From Panaeolus papilionaceus (Eukaryota > Basidiomycota > Agaricomycetes > Agaricales), in NCBI GenBank assembly GCA_015501605.1, contig JADNRZ010000002.1:1984001-2048000 (forward strand): a stretch of 64,000 nt of DNA, given 5' to 3'. Shown piece by piece: positions 26,268-37,808 of the stretch; within the stretch, counting starts at the first letter, position 1, and each line of letters opens with the position of its first letter. Under the pieces are notes generated by a model, which saw only the letters and a list, made by a program, of their open reading frames with translations, was not told the origin of the DNA and searched no databases. The position numbers and the translations under genes were made by a program.

Positions 26268-29045
26268 TCAGTTTGACCGGTTCCACTGGACAGTTTGTCG
26301 ACTGAGTGCTTTAGCAAGCTGCACAGGATATGTGTCCATGGGGACGACAGCACACGCCACCCTACCGATATCGGTAAGCAGAGTAACAGAGACAAAGCTT
26401 GTGTGGCGGGACTTACGGGTAAGTTGGCAGCATTTATGGAGGATGTGCACTAAACCCCGGGCGATGCTCTCTCTGATGAAGACGCCCATATGCTCATCGG
26501 TTTCTGATGATGGTGCTGGGAAGCTCAGAAGTGCATCCTGGAGGTACTCCCATAGTTCGCTACATGTGAGGGGATCCTTTGCATGTTCTGATACCAAAAC
26601 ATACTGAGAGACCACACCTTCAAGAAGGTTGATCAGTGCCGAGTATTTAACATGGGGTTAATAGATAAATCATACATGCCGATAACACATCTTTGGAAGA
26701 GGCCAGAAATCGAAGTATCATGGACCAGTTGACTATCTTACTTGGGTTGTGGCTACCTGAATGTCCTATCAGAGTTAGTGGTAACAGAGCTTTCCTGAAG
26801 ACAAGTGAAAAATGACTGGCAGCATCATCGACATTGCTTTCGACTGATGATATCAACGAGCGAATGAAATTGACCACTGTGGTCTGCGATGCCTCGTTGT
26901 CAGGAACGCTGATTATCATAATGGCGAACAGTTCAAGAACGGCAATAGTCTCGCATATTGTGTCGTCCGTTTTGGTGGCATAGGATAATATCCTACTTGA
27001 AATAATTACTTGTTAATTATGCATCGGCTGTGGGCTGAAAACACGCACGTAAGACATCTATGCATTGCTGGGCACGGGGTTTTTGTAAAACGTTCAATAA
27101 ACTGACTGATATGCGGCTGCACACCTGTGCCAATGTATGACATGAAAGGATGCGTTTCGTCTTGGAGCATCGAGTGGAAAACCCATGTCCGTTGTTCAGT
27201 GTTTACATGAGTTAACGCTTCAACAATGGATTGTAGGGCTGGGATGTGGAAATCATCCAATAAGCTGGGTAGTTGGGGAGAGATAAACCTCACCAACTTG
27301 GGACGTTTGACTCCGATTGTGGTAGACGACCAAAGAATACGAGCATACATTGGATGCAGCTGACTATAGACGCCGGGGTTTGTGTCGGAGGATCGATCGA
27401 CTCTCCTCGTAACAATACCAACAACACACCCACAAGCTTATGGAATACCTGTACCACCGGATCGTCCGTACAACGGTCGACCGCAGTATCATCCAGGAGG
27501 AGTTTGAACGAGTGCTAATGACGCATTTGTGATGAGCGATTATATGCCCAGGATGAAGGATTTAATCCATACAGAAAGCAATGAACTTGCAACATGGCCA
27601 TTGCCTGCCACCCATTCTGTCAACCATTCCCAGTGCATACTGGGCTTTGCCCAAGTGAACAGAGGCGCATCAAAGTGATAGAGCCAAGTAAGGGTCTATG
27701 AAGCAACTGAGTATCCATGGTACACATTACAACCGCTCAGGGCTCACCACATCTGAAAGGTACTCTGAATACGCCATCCGCTCGTCGTGGAAGAATTTCC
27801 AACACCAGGGGATGACGTTTCCCCATCGAAGTACGATGGTGATCGATGCACTTCCAACAGCATGGGAGCTTGGCCAATGGCTGTCCACTTTGGCACAGAC
27901 GGCTTGAAGTAGTTGAAGAACGTGTGAACGACATTCAGTAAATAGCAAGGGTTTTGAATGAATCCACTGGACATCTTCGTCCACAGAGTCAAGGGGGAAT
28001 GTTGACTGAAAGGATGTGTTAGATTCATCCCAATTTAGAACATGAAGCCAAGGGATCATACAGCCAGGAGACTCAACAGCATCGCAGCGTCGCATCGCCA
28101 TTGTCCAGATAAACAAGAAGCTTCCAAGGTGTATGCGTCATTGAAGGTGGACTTTATACCGCGGTAGATTGAAAATCCTATATGCGACGGAGGGGTTTTA
28201 CTGTGGGGAACTGACAAGTACTCGGAAATTCGAGAATGCATAACATATGCGGCAAATAGAAGATTGGTAGCAATTCGCTTTGTGTAAGGCGAATGACGCG
28301 TCGAAGACAAGATGGAGTGTAACTCTGTCCATGCAACTAGAAGAAACGCTCAGCTGAAAAATTTCCCCAGCTTATCAAGTTGCGGATACCTGGAAGCCCA
28401 GCTGCTGCACGTATTAAATCTGCCTCGCGCTGTATGCGCAATATGCCAGGTGCGGGGACTCCGTTGCCGCCAATATCTGCGTCCCCAGTAGCTATGATAG
28501 AAATCGTGGAACACAAAGCGGCCAGAAAGACGTGAAGACATGTCACCCCTTTGTTTTCTTCCAGTACTTGGCGAGATAAGGAGTGCCGGAGTGTTGGCGG
28601 AAGATCAAACAAAAAAGCTAGAAAATCGGGCTCCACTTCCAACATATAAGACAATGTTTGGATGAAGGGAGTAATAAATTACCGATTTCCAGAAACGCTA
28701 CGGCAGCATCTCGTCCCCAGTTTTCTTCGAGCATGGTAGGGATATCCTTTATGAACAAGGTCAATCGATTTATCGCTGTTTCGACGTGCTGTATAGGCAG
28801 CAAGAAGTTCTGGATATACCAAATATTATGAGGATTGAAACTAACGACAAGAAGATTCGTACCAAGTCAGAACCGCTTCCGTTCATATAACCCCTCAAGA
28901 AAGAGATTGACTTGAAGGCATCGTGAAGCGTACATGTTTCGACATTCGAGGATGAAGGCTGGAATTCCAAATCATCGAATACCGTCTGAAGGGTATTCGA
29001 GTCGTCTGACTCGGTGTCACTGTTGTGTTGAGTGGATTCATGCAT
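26268..29045 (-). CDS. Large unrecognised helical protein
   Basis: I do not recognise this gene. The start at 29045 begins with an acidic Ser-rich head (MHESTQHNSDTESDDSN). The rest is mostly hydrophobic and amphipathic helices split by many short introns, in keeping with a HEAT/ARM-like scaffold. Readable blocks include ETCTLHDAFKSISFLRGYMN, LAFLFDLPPTLRHSLSRQVL, RPKLVRFISPQLPSLLDDF and HPFMSYIGTGVQPHISQFIE. A DNA-repair scaffold such as the Mus7/Mms22 family is one possibility but cannot be shown here. The 3' end is uncertain. Reading through gives a stop at 26268; splicing a GTAAGT...GGTAG intron at about 26357-26413 gives another frame ending at 26207. It lies just downstream of RPC5 on the same strand. 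Confidence 0.6.
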
Positions 29046-29159
29046 TCAAAAAAAGGATGTCGATGATGAAGGACGGGTTCAAAGTGAAAAATTTTGATTG
29101 ATCAACATCATCCGAGATTCAAATTAGTTGATCTACAAATATCTATAAAATCAATTCTT

Positions 29160-30124
29160 TTACAAGTCTGGGATGGATTTCAGGAAGGAAGTAATTGTAG
29201 TGCCAGATTCCAATGCTTCATGGTTATGCGATATGAGAGATTCCAATGCTTCCACCGATTCTTCCGTCTAGGATGATGAGTTAGAAAATAAAAACAGGAC
29301 CATATGAAAATATATAGACCAACCGCGACGTCACAAAAAGTAAGGTCCTCCCATTTTTCTTCTTCTTCCATGCGAATCATCTGCAGCATTTCTCTCCGTA
29401 CTGTAGATAAAACACCAACCCCACCTGGTCCCCCAACATCATCAGATTTTCGTGCTGTAGCGTGTACCTCTTTGGATTCGCCAACTTTTTTCTCCTTCCT
29501 CGGAGCAGTTGTCTCTGGAGGGACTTCATCAGGATCAGGAGGTGGGCCGTCATCCGAGTCCGAATCATCACCACCCCCACCACGAGAACGTTTGGACTTT
29601 TGGGAAAGAAGATCCAGGTAGGTCAAAGTCGGACGGAATTGATGTATCTCTGAGGTTGGGTGCAAGTGCAATTTTCCTGCTCATTGTTTCAGTAGTCATT
29701 AGCTGTCGAGAGCTAATGGAGTCTCACCATCTCTGATGATACCGAGGATGGCGACGGTTTTAGGTGGAATTTCTTCGCTCCTTAATCTTACTTCAGAGAG
29801 TCGAGGGTCTTCATCATCCTGCAATTTGATTTTGGGTTCTTGATTTTTTTCGCGGTCATCTTCTAGACGAGCCCTTCCGAATTCCTTGAGCTTCTCCAGA
29901 TTAGAAACTTCTGGTCTTGTATCTGCGGGAACATGGATCTCAAGGCGACGTGCTTTGGGCCGTATGCGAGCAGTTATTCTTTTTCCGCTTAGCCGTGCAG
30001 AAGGAGGGACTTGTAGAGGTCGGTTGATAAGAGGGAATTGATGGATTTGTATATCGGGGACGAGGGAATCGGAGTAATGGATGGGAAGAACTGACACAAG
30101 TTCGTCGTTCTCGTCAACGTCCAT
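29160..30124 (-). CDS. RPC37: RNA polymerase III subunit RPC5 (yeast Rpc37)
   Basis: Subunit of nuclear RNA polymerase III, part of the TFIIF-like heterodimer that helps initiation and termination. The Sin/RPC5 domain is read at the start: ELVSVLPIHYSDSLVPDIQI, then SGKRITARIRPKARRLEIHV, and LGIIRDGELHLHPTSEIHQF across an intron. A long acidic/Pro-rich middle (DDSDSDDGPPPDPDEVPPE) follows. The C-terminal block is EEKWEDLTFCDVA, then TEESVEALES. An intron near 29273-29329 joins these and gives the stop at 29160. A 15-base direct repeat in this last exon encodes the short motif EALES twice. Length about 275 residues, near that of fungal Rpc37. Confidence 0.88.
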
Positions 30125-30426
30125 GTTAGGGTTATGGTGTCACGGTGTGTCACTCTGGTCACCCAAGCGGTCGTTGTTGAGAGACAGTTGCCAATGCAAG
30201 TCATCGAAACCAAGAAAGCGTCCACGGTCATCTGGGTGACATGTTATGCAGCCAGAGTCAGAGATAGCTAGAGAAGAAGAATAAAGAGCAACAATATGCA
30301 CAAGGAAAAATGTAATCAAAGTTCGCGATTCATGTCCTCATAAATTGGGGATACAATACTACAGAATACTACAAAATTAAAGAAAAGAAAAGGGATCTCG
30401 AAACAAAATCATCACCGTTGCTAATG
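30125..30426. other. Intergenic region, no gene seen
   Basis: Tandem minus-strand gap between RPC5 and the membrane protein gene. AT-rich; it should hold the RPC5 promoter and the 3' end of the membrane protein gene. No feature recognised. Confidence 0.3.
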
Positions 30427-32586
30427 CTATCTCACATGGTCTCTCTGAAAACTTTTCTCGCTTTCAGAAAAGCTGACTACTGAATTACGATCTAGCAACC
30501 AGCTTCGAGAAAAGCCTCGTTGCTGCGCGGTATTCGAAGGATCCAGCGGGACCACCGGTGTTCCCAAATTCGAGGTCGGTAGATCCAAATCTGTCACGGA
30601 CAAGCGCGAATTGTTGGACCGACCCATTTCAGGAGATAGCGACCGCTGGCTCAAAGAAGACCTCGAAGAAGTAGAAATTGAAAGTGGAGGATTGTAGTCC
30701 TGTGGTGATTCGAAAGGGTTCTTCTGGCCCAGTGGTTGTGTATCAGCAAATGGATCGTCTGAACTTTCTTTGGCGAGCCGGTTAACGCGTTTGTTTCGTA
30801 TCCGAGCTGCTGAAGAATTCGAGGCCATTCCTCGAGTGTGCAAGTCGTCCCTCCTGACCATATCATTGGCTGCACGCATTATGGCAGTGCAGGTGATTGG
30901 ATGGTGAAGCAATGTCTCCCGTTCGTGTCTGTGAACCACGCGTCCAAAGCTATGAATGGTAAGGACAGATATGATCCCCCCTGCAAACAATGAATACGTG
31001 TGCATCAGTAGAAGAAGTATCTTACAATTCAGAGCGATCCAGCCTGTAACGCTCAACCCGTTTTTGAAATTGACCCCAATGACAGAGAGAACAGCAACAA
31101 TGACGCAAGTTGAGGTGATAAATGTCGTGTAAAATAGCTGGCAAAACATGAAAATAGTGTCCTTATGGAACGGGAAAGAAACAAACCTCGTCTTTCATAA
31201 CTTCTTGGAAGAGCTCCATTCTTGGGAAAAGACGGCTGATTCGACTCATGGATGATGGCGCCAGAGAATGCCGACTACTTAGGTCTGCGATGGGTCCCTT
31301 TTCGGCTTGTGGTCGACGCTGCGTACGCATTAATGGACGGTGATGTTGGAATCGATTAACAAACTCACAATCCCGGAGAATAGACCTCCCTTCGTACTAC
31401 GTTCAGGACCATCGACCGGTCTTTCCTCAGAAACATAATCCCACCATCCTCGGCGGGCTGGTTGCGGAGCTTGTTTCGGTTCCTCTGGAAATTCTATGGG
31501 AAGGTCGTCCATAGAGAGCTGGACGGATATACGTCCTCTGGCGGCAGGGGAGCCTCGAGATTTCCAGCATACGTACAAAACTGAAACAGATGAGCGACGC
31601 GATTGCATGGGAGAGAGGACACGTACAGCAACAACATATGAATAGAGACTCGAGGAACTGAACTGACACGAAATACCGCGTCAACCGAAGATCGTTGTTG
31701 CGTATACAACTACCTATTCAGACCTCGACGATTTAGTATCCCCTAGGCATCCGAAAATAAAATAAAATAATGGTTACCGGTCAAACGACGTATCCCTCGA
31801 GTTGTGACGACATCCAAAATAACCATAGCTGTGGAGGCGATCTGGAAAAGGCCTAGGATAACTGGCAGGAAACGTGGATGATTCAAACATTTGTAGGCCT
31901 TGACTCCCAAAATAACTGTAATCTGTGGCAAGAGGTTAGGTACTGAGGACCCAATAAAACGTCTTTCTTTACCAAGAGGGCGAGGGATGTGGTACCAGAC
32001 AAGCAGGAGAGCACTATGACTCTGTGTGAAGGTATAAACAACGGGATGCAACATAGAATGCAACGACTCACACAGTGCAATTGACATTCAGACTGAAATA
32101 AGAAACGATGACAGGAATCAAGCCAACTGGTGCCAGCAGTTGACTGGCGAATAGAACGTAGAAGAGTATTTTCTTCTTCACTTTCCCTCTCCGTAGGTAG
32201 TCTCCTGATACGATGATGTTCCTGAGGAAGAGCATGGCTAATGCTCCAGTGATCAATAAGCTGAGATTGGCATCGGCTAGATCTTGTTGGTAAGGTGGAG
32301 TAAGCAGAGAGCCATCACCTAGGGCGGTATAAACAGGTTCGAAGCTTGTTATAGGCTGTGGTGAATAGAAAAGGGAAAAGTCTGAAACGACGACTGTTGT
32401 TGAAAGTTCAATAAGGAGAGTATTTGGAGGACAAGAAGATGAAGATGGTGAATCGGTTGCTCGAGGTTCGAGCGCAACATTATGAGATTGAGTTGGCTGG
32501 TGTGCTTGTGTCGATGTGGGGGTTGGAGCTTGAGTTGTAAGAGGGATTTGAGGACTTGCTCGAACGGAAGGCAATACCGAATTCAT
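30427..32586 (-). CDS. Seven-helix-like membrane protein, unknown
   Basis: Family not recognised. The start is set at ATG 32586 (MNSVLPSVRAS). An upstream in-frame TTG at 32634 also opens this frame but is not an ATG, and sits beside a possible acceptor. A Ser/Thr/Pro-rich head with TTQAPTPTSTQAHQPT may be extracellular and O-glycosylated. Helices include DANLSLLITGALAMLFLR, KILFYVLFASQLLAPVGLIP, IVLSCLSGTTSLALL, FLPVILGLFQIASTAMVILD, YVSVQF-like FLESLFICCC, LFYTTFITSTCVIVAVLSVIG and GWIALNWGIISVL. The tail is Ser/Arg/Asp-rich. Many introns. The arrangement resembles fungal seven-transmembrane orphan proteins, but no ligand or activity can be assigned. Confidence 0.75.
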
Positions 32587-32950
32587 GGGTAAATACGAAA
32601 AGAGTGATTGGAATGTAGCAGAGTCAACCTGCAAAATGAGACCTTTTTTTGAAATAAAATAAAATAAAGGGAAAATAAAAAATAAATCAAAGATAATAAA
32701 ACGTGAATGAATGTATGAGCATGTCTGGTCTGCACTGCAGGAAAGAGATGGAGGAGGGAGGGAGAGAAGGAGAAAAGACTTGCGAGAGAGAAAGAGAAAT
32801 TAGGAGTGTAGTCAGAAAATACATAATTGGAAATTAATTGTTGCCAGGACCTGTCATGTGGCATTTGCATGGTAACCGCCGTAACAACCTCACTGTCAAT
32901 CCGTAGTCAAAACAAAATATTTACCTTTTCCGTTCTTACCCTTCACCACA
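32587..32950. promoter_or_regulatory. Divergent promoter with purine-rich tract
   Basis: Between the membrane protein (-) and FAP7 (+). Positions about 32746-32808 are almost all A/G on + (pyrimidine-rich leader on the - strand), followed by AT-rich sequence with CAATTGG... and CATGTGG. No known operator seen. Confidence 0.35.
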
Positions 32951-33626
32951 ATGCCTGCTCCCGTCATCGTCATCACGGGAACTCCTGGCACTGGAAAATC
33001 AACTCACGCACAACTTGTCGCTAATGAGTCTCCCATACCTTTAAAACATATTAACGTTAGTGAATATGTAAAGGAGAAAGGTCTTTTCGAACAATACGAT
33101 GATGAATGGCAATCTTACACTGTTGATGAGGACAGGGTCAGTTTATTTCCTTCTTTTCTAACCCCATCCTTTCTTACCCGAATATCACATTAGCTCCTGG
33201 ATGATTTGGAGCCCTTGGTTGCACAAGGAGGCTTGATTCTCGATTGGCACACCTGCGAGGTTTTCCCAGAACGCTGGGCAGACCTTGTGGTCGTCTTGAC
33301 ATGCAATCATACAAAACTATGGGATCGCTTAGAGAAAAGGTCTGCAATCCTCTTCAACTCTATTATCTATTCTTTCTCATCTCTCTTTTTTATTATTTAT
33401 TATTATTATTATTATTATATATTACTACAGAGGATATCCCTTAAAGAAGATCCAGGAGAACAACGAAGCTGAAATCATGCAAGTCGTTCTCGAAGAGGCT
33501 AGATCTTCGTATGCCTCTGAAATTGTCGTCGAATTGGAAAGCGAAACCACCGAGCAACTAGAATCTAATGTATCGAGAATCGTAGCGTGGGTGAACTCTT
33601 GGCTCGAAAACCAGCAAAAATCATAG
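32951..33626 (+). CDS. FAP7: Adenylate kinase isoenzyme 6 homologue Fap7
   Basis: Small P-loop NTPase that acts in late maturation of the 40S subunit (20S pre-rRNA cleavage with Rps14) and has adenylate kinase-like activity. Seen: Walker A GTPGTGKST at the N terminus, NVSEYVKEKGLFEQYDDEW, the lid-like LILDWHTCEVFPERW, and RLEKRGYPLKKIQENNEAE across an intron. The intron near 33340-33430 holds a TTA/ATT repeat. Three exons give about 170 residues, the usual length. Start ATG 32951 follows CACC-type context; stop TAG 33624-33626. Confidence 0.95.
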
Positions 33627-34100
33627 GCCCCAACTTCACCGTAACACCATCCTGAAGAACGTCTATGTAGATTCAACACAGTGGTAAAAACCTGATGTTA
33701 TGGAAGATCATCGCTTTCCCAAAATGTGGTAAGTTTAATGAACACGTTTTTTTTATTACCATCTGTGCGACTGAGCGATCAGTCCAAGAATCAAGCTGCA
33801 CTTCATGTTCAAAAACATTCGATAAGATATCAATTCGGATGATCACTAATTAATTGATTGTTGTTGAGAAATGATAATAAAGATTGAAATATCCATTGAT
33901 ATTTGCCTTGAGCGCCTCTGATTCATGCTCATGCGACGATGAGAGTGAAATGGGAGAATGGTTGAAGCGAAAATAAATGATGACCGTGTCAAGTTGCCGT
34001 GGGACATTGCCGTCATGTATCATTTGTTACCGAAACATTCAGCAGTACTATCATCCATAGCTCGAACCCATACACCCTCTCCCTCTTCCTCATCGTGACC
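33627..34100. promoter_or_regulatory. Intergenic region with probable cyclin H promoter
   Basis: Tandem gap of 474 bases between FAP7 and cyclin H, AT-rich in the middle. The last 60 bases before the cyclin H ATG are pyrimidine-rich. No RNA gene seen. Confidence 0.35.
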
Positions 34101-35320
34101 ATGGATGCCACTCTCAACGAAGAGGTCTCATCATCACAACATAATAAATCCCTGTACGAAGCTAGTACCCAGTATACCAATTGGCGGTTCTCACAAGAGG
34201 ACTTAGCGCGCATACGAACATCTCTGAATGTCGCTGCGATATCTGCCATCCAAAGTACATTGGAAAAGGCTGAAGTGAGTAAAATTATTGGTCAACCTGA
34301 CGACGTTTTAATCTGCTTTGACCAGCCTGGTTCATCTCAGGGAGTATCTTTTCTGGACGCGGCAGAAGAAAACCTACTCGTGAAGCAATACATTGTGAAG
34401 ATTTCTGAAGTCTGTGGTGCTTTCCAATACCCCGAAGAGGTTGAGGCAACCGCCATCACCTATCTCAAACGATTCTATCTTAAAAACACTGTTATGGATT
34501 GGCATCCTATGAGAGTGATGTGTGCCATCCTCCTGTTGCGTTTACCCAATGCCATATTAATTTATGTCTCTCAAGGCTGACAACCATATTCCTGGCCACC
34601 AAAACAACTAACAATCCAGTGGTCTTGGAGGAATATGCCTCTCGTATTCCAAAGACAACTCCAAATGACATCTTGGAACTCGAATTCCTGATTGCGCAAA
34701 GCTTGGGGTTTGAGTTTTCCGTCTGGCATGCTCATCGAGCGCTGTGGGGTATCTGGCTGGATATCCAAGTAATTAACTTTCTTCAATATTCTGGACTCAT
34801 TGACTCATGTTTGCAGAGCCTACCTGACACTGCACAGTCGTACCCACAGTCGATTTACGCTACCGCCATGGATCATGTTCGAGCTTCTCGACTAACTGAC
34901 GCAGAATTGCTCTACACGCCTTCCCAAATAGCCTTGTCTGCCCTTTCGCTTGTTCTCCCTGAAGCTGCTTCTCAGTGGATATCTCGTCGAGCACCAGAGC
35001 AAGCCAATTCGCTAGCGGGGTTGATCGAGAACATCAAACAACTCATCAATACGCACGGTCGACCACCCGCCATGGACTATGTCAGGGAGTTGGACAGGCG
35101 GCTCAAGTTGTGCAAAAATCCAGAAAAGGTTGTTGGAAGTAAAGCCTACCTTTTGCGTAAGGAGAGAGAGGAAAAACTGGCGGAAAGCAAGCGACTCCAG
35201 AAAGCAGCTGAGAGTCAAAGGGCCATGTCTGGGGATCCCTTTGGTACTGAAATAGGCCAAAACAAACGCACTGGAGGCTTGGTCGATTACGACGACGACG
35301 ACGACGACGATGACGACTAA
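34101..35320 (+). CDS. CCL1: Cyclin H homologue (TFIIH kinase cyclin Ccl1)
   Basis: Cyclin partner of the TFIIH kinase (Kin28/CDK7), acting on the RNA polymerase II C-terminal domain. The N terminus carries the cyclin H signature SLYEASTQYTNWRFSQEDL. The first cyclin box spans EENLLVKQYIVKISEVCGAF through KRFYLKNTVMDWHPMRVM and LTTIFLATKTTN. DILELEFLIAQSLGFEFSVW and the second box, with TPSQIALSALSLV, follow. Two introns (near 34519-34577 and 34770-34816) are spliced to keep these blocks in one frame. The C terminus is a run of about ten Asp residues encoded by a GAC repeat (35288-35317) after a basic helix. Confidence 0.94.
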
Positions 35321-35648
35321 GTTTTAAGAGAGATTTTATTGTATTCAAAATATTAGATAATAGATCCAGTACAATGTATAGGATACATGTAGTTGGCGCA
35401 CTTAATTTTCGAAATATATTCCATGACACGATTCTTTAATCGATACCCAACAATTCGTAAATGGCGAAGAGAGGATTTGGCAAGGAAACTTTTCTGTTGG
35501 CATCTTATTGACCTCGAAAATCACTGGACGATTGACAAGGCTTCGAAAGTGCCAGGCTGATGAAACAAGCCTGGGAGAGCTGCGAAGAAAACAACATACC
35601 ACACACATCTTACACATTGGATGTAGAACAACGATCGAATATGTGCAT
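35321..35648. other. Convergent intergenic region, no gene seen
   Basis: 3' flanks of cyclin H (+) and the DUF1764 gene (-). AT-rich, no supported frame. Confidence 0.3.
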
Positions 35649-36272
35649 TCAAAAACCTGCATCAATGCCACGTAAGTTTCTTTTTTGGAAAAAACTCAAG
35701 AGGCTCAAACGTACAGCAATCACAATCGAATGGGCAAAGCGGTGTGTCTGGCAACAACCACTATGATCAGGAAGAAATTTGAGTTTTTTCCGCCCAAACG
35801 TACCTCCACCCTCATCCTTAATTCCGAGTTCATCTTCTTTATAAACAAGCCAGCCCTCCTCAGTTGTACGACCTAGACGTAGATAAGATAAGGAAAAACT
35901 AAAGCAACTAGGGTACGCACGACTTGATTTTCCTCTAGAGTCCGCGAAATCAGAATCATTGTGAGCACTTTTACTGTTGGAAGATTTAGATCTTTGGGTG
36001 TCTTTTGTCTTAGCACGTTTTGCAGGAGTCGCAACAATCGAGGAACTATCCACAACGGTCTCCGGTAGAGGTCTCTTTTTTGACTGAGATGAACTGGGTT
36101 CAGAGTCTTTGGTTATTGTGGGTTTCGACGCTGGACCTGCCAACGGTTCTTCAGGTTTACTTTTCTTCTTCTTTTTTGATTTTGACCTGGAGGGTTGAGA
36201 AGGCAGGTCAGGCTGAGAAACTGGTTGTTTAGCCTTTCCTTTGGAAGCAAAAATATCGTCGATTTCAGACAT
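35649..36272 (-). CDS. DUF1764 family protein with terminal CPFDCDCCF
   Basis: Small conserved eukaryotic protein of unknown function. A Lys/Ser-rich, nuclear-signal-like N-terminal half (RSKSKKKKKSK) precedes the conserved part RTTEEGWLVYKEDELGI. Splicing rather than reading through restores the family ending: exon 35715-35747 encodes DTPLCPFDCDC, and an 8-base last exon (35649-35656) supplies the final Cys, Phe and stop. Without splicing the frame runs into a tail unlike the family. The Cys pattern suggests metal binding; this is an inference. Head-to-head with POP3 over about 160 bases. Confidence 0.85.
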   Translation of the reverse strand: MSEIDDIFASKGKAKQPVSQPDLPSQPSRSKSKKKKKSKPEEPLAGPASKPTITKDSEPSSSQSKKRPLPETVVDSSSIVATPAKRAKTKDTQRSKSSNSKSAHNDSDFADSRGKSSRAYPSCFSFSLSYLRLGRTTEEGWLVYKEDELGIKDEGGGTFGRKKLKFLPDHSGCCQTHRFAHSIVIAVRLSLLSFFQKRNLRGIDAGF

Positions 36273-36430
36273 GTCAAAGTAAAAAGATAAAGGGACACGT
36301 TCAAAACGCTCTCATATTTTTGAAATCTTATACCCCATCAAGTATTCCCACGCTCCAATGGTATAATTATCGTCATTGGACAGCGATGGGATTTGTCCCC
36401 TGCATTCATAATAATACTACTCTCAAAACC

Positions 36431-37390
36431 ATGGACAATAAAGTTGCCCAGACTCATACGAATACTTCTAATCGTGCAAAGAAAAAGGATCCAAAGGATA
36501 AGCAAGACAAGAAAGTTGTTTTCAAAGGCGTTCTTGATACACCTTTCAGGATAACATGGTGCATCTAATCGTTGTCTTTACGCCGTCTGCTCGCCTCCAT
36601 TTACTTGCAGTGTATCCTTAGGCCTTCCGTACCCATAAATACACAGGCATCCATTCTTGAAGGTGTTCTTCAGTCTTTGAGAAAAACCACTGCATCATCC
36701 GGAGCCAACGGTCACCCCACATCGCGCAAACGAAAGCGCAGAACTGGCGCTGAGGATACAGACTTCCGACCTGATACAAAGGAAATGCATACCACCCCCG
36801 CCACTCACTTCATCCATGGTATAAACGCTGTAACCCGTAGACTTGAGTCTGACATTCGTTGCCTCAGCACTCATCACATTTCTACCGAAACACTCACCAA
36901 AGAAACCCGCGAGCTCGCTCCCCTCAAATTCATCTTTGTATGCAGAGCAGATGTTAATCCAAGCCTGATTGTTGATCATTTGCCGCACCTTGTTGCAGCT
37001 TACAACTCCCGGAAAAGGACACCAGTCCTCCTGGCCCCTTTACCAGAAGGTGCCGAAAAGGCCATTGCTGATATCTTGGGTGTTCGGAGGGCTGCCGTTC
37101 TGGCTGTAGACGTGATTTTTGTTGCTCTTGTTTTTCTTATATTCATAACGCTGACACAATTATCTCAGGCACAATTTGATATGGCGGAGATTGTCCAGGA
37201 TCTCCTCCAAACGGTTCCCCCTCTGAGAGCATCCTGGCTCTCCATTGGTGACCAGCAAAGCTTCATTCCAACGCACACAAAGCATTTACGCACCACCGCA
37301 CCGAAAGATATGAAGGCAGCGAAATTGCTTCGAACTGAAGAGAGATCCCGTACCAAAAAGCTTAAGGGCAATCAGGACACCAATGGCTGA
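36431..37390 (+). CDS. POP3: RNase P/MRP subunit POP3 (Rpp38-like)
   Basis: Protein component of RNase P and RNase MRP, which process tRNA and rRNA precursors; the fold is L7Ae-like. The start was taken at 36431 (MDNKVAQTHTNTSNRAKKKD); an upstream in-frame ATG exists at 36386. Exon 1 ends FKGVLDTPFRITW and is spliced to PSVPINTQASILEGVLQSL. Conserved core: LAPLKFIFVCRADVNPSLIV, DHLPHLVAAYN, TPVLLAPLPEGAEKAIADIL. A last intron (about 37112-37169) joins LAVD to AQFDMAEIVQDLL. The tail is basic. Confidence 0.85.
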
Positions 37391-37808
37391 TGTTAAGTCG
37401 CACCGGTACATATATCCTTTGAGCGTGTTATATCGAGAGTTTTGGAGCGGACATGACATCTAATTTATGAGCTTTGGCGATGGCTATAGCTATATCATTT
37501 GGGTAATTCACATTTCACCTTTGTTTACAAGATATCTGCGGACATGACTGGTGGATATCCTTTCTTCTATTGAAGAGACCGTAGATTGTGTGCTGCTTGT
37601 ATTGTAGATATCATTGTGGCATTATAAATTTTACATACAAATGCAAGAGCCGAACTAGTGATTGATCAATAAATAGGCCTTAGAATACACTCGATCTTGT
37701 CAACTCAAAAGAACATTGATCCATCATCATCAGCACGACATCAGTTAGCACTACAGGACTTGAAATTCACAGGGGAGGTTGTTTCCTGTCAATAGTGTTG
37801 TTTAAAAT
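37391..37808. promoter_or_regulatory. Intergenic region before dCMP deaminase
   Basis: Tandem gap of 418 bases between POP3 and the deaminase, AT-rich. It must hold the POP3 terminator and the deaminase promoter; no specific motif recognised. Confidence 0.3.

Noticed and set aside
26245..26607. Plus-strand open frame in the region of the large minus gene
   Set aside because: Antisense shadow; composition and splice sites support the minus strand.
33390..33420. TTA/ATT repeat as an origin-like element
   Set aside because: It is intronic in FAP7; low complexity alone is not evidence.
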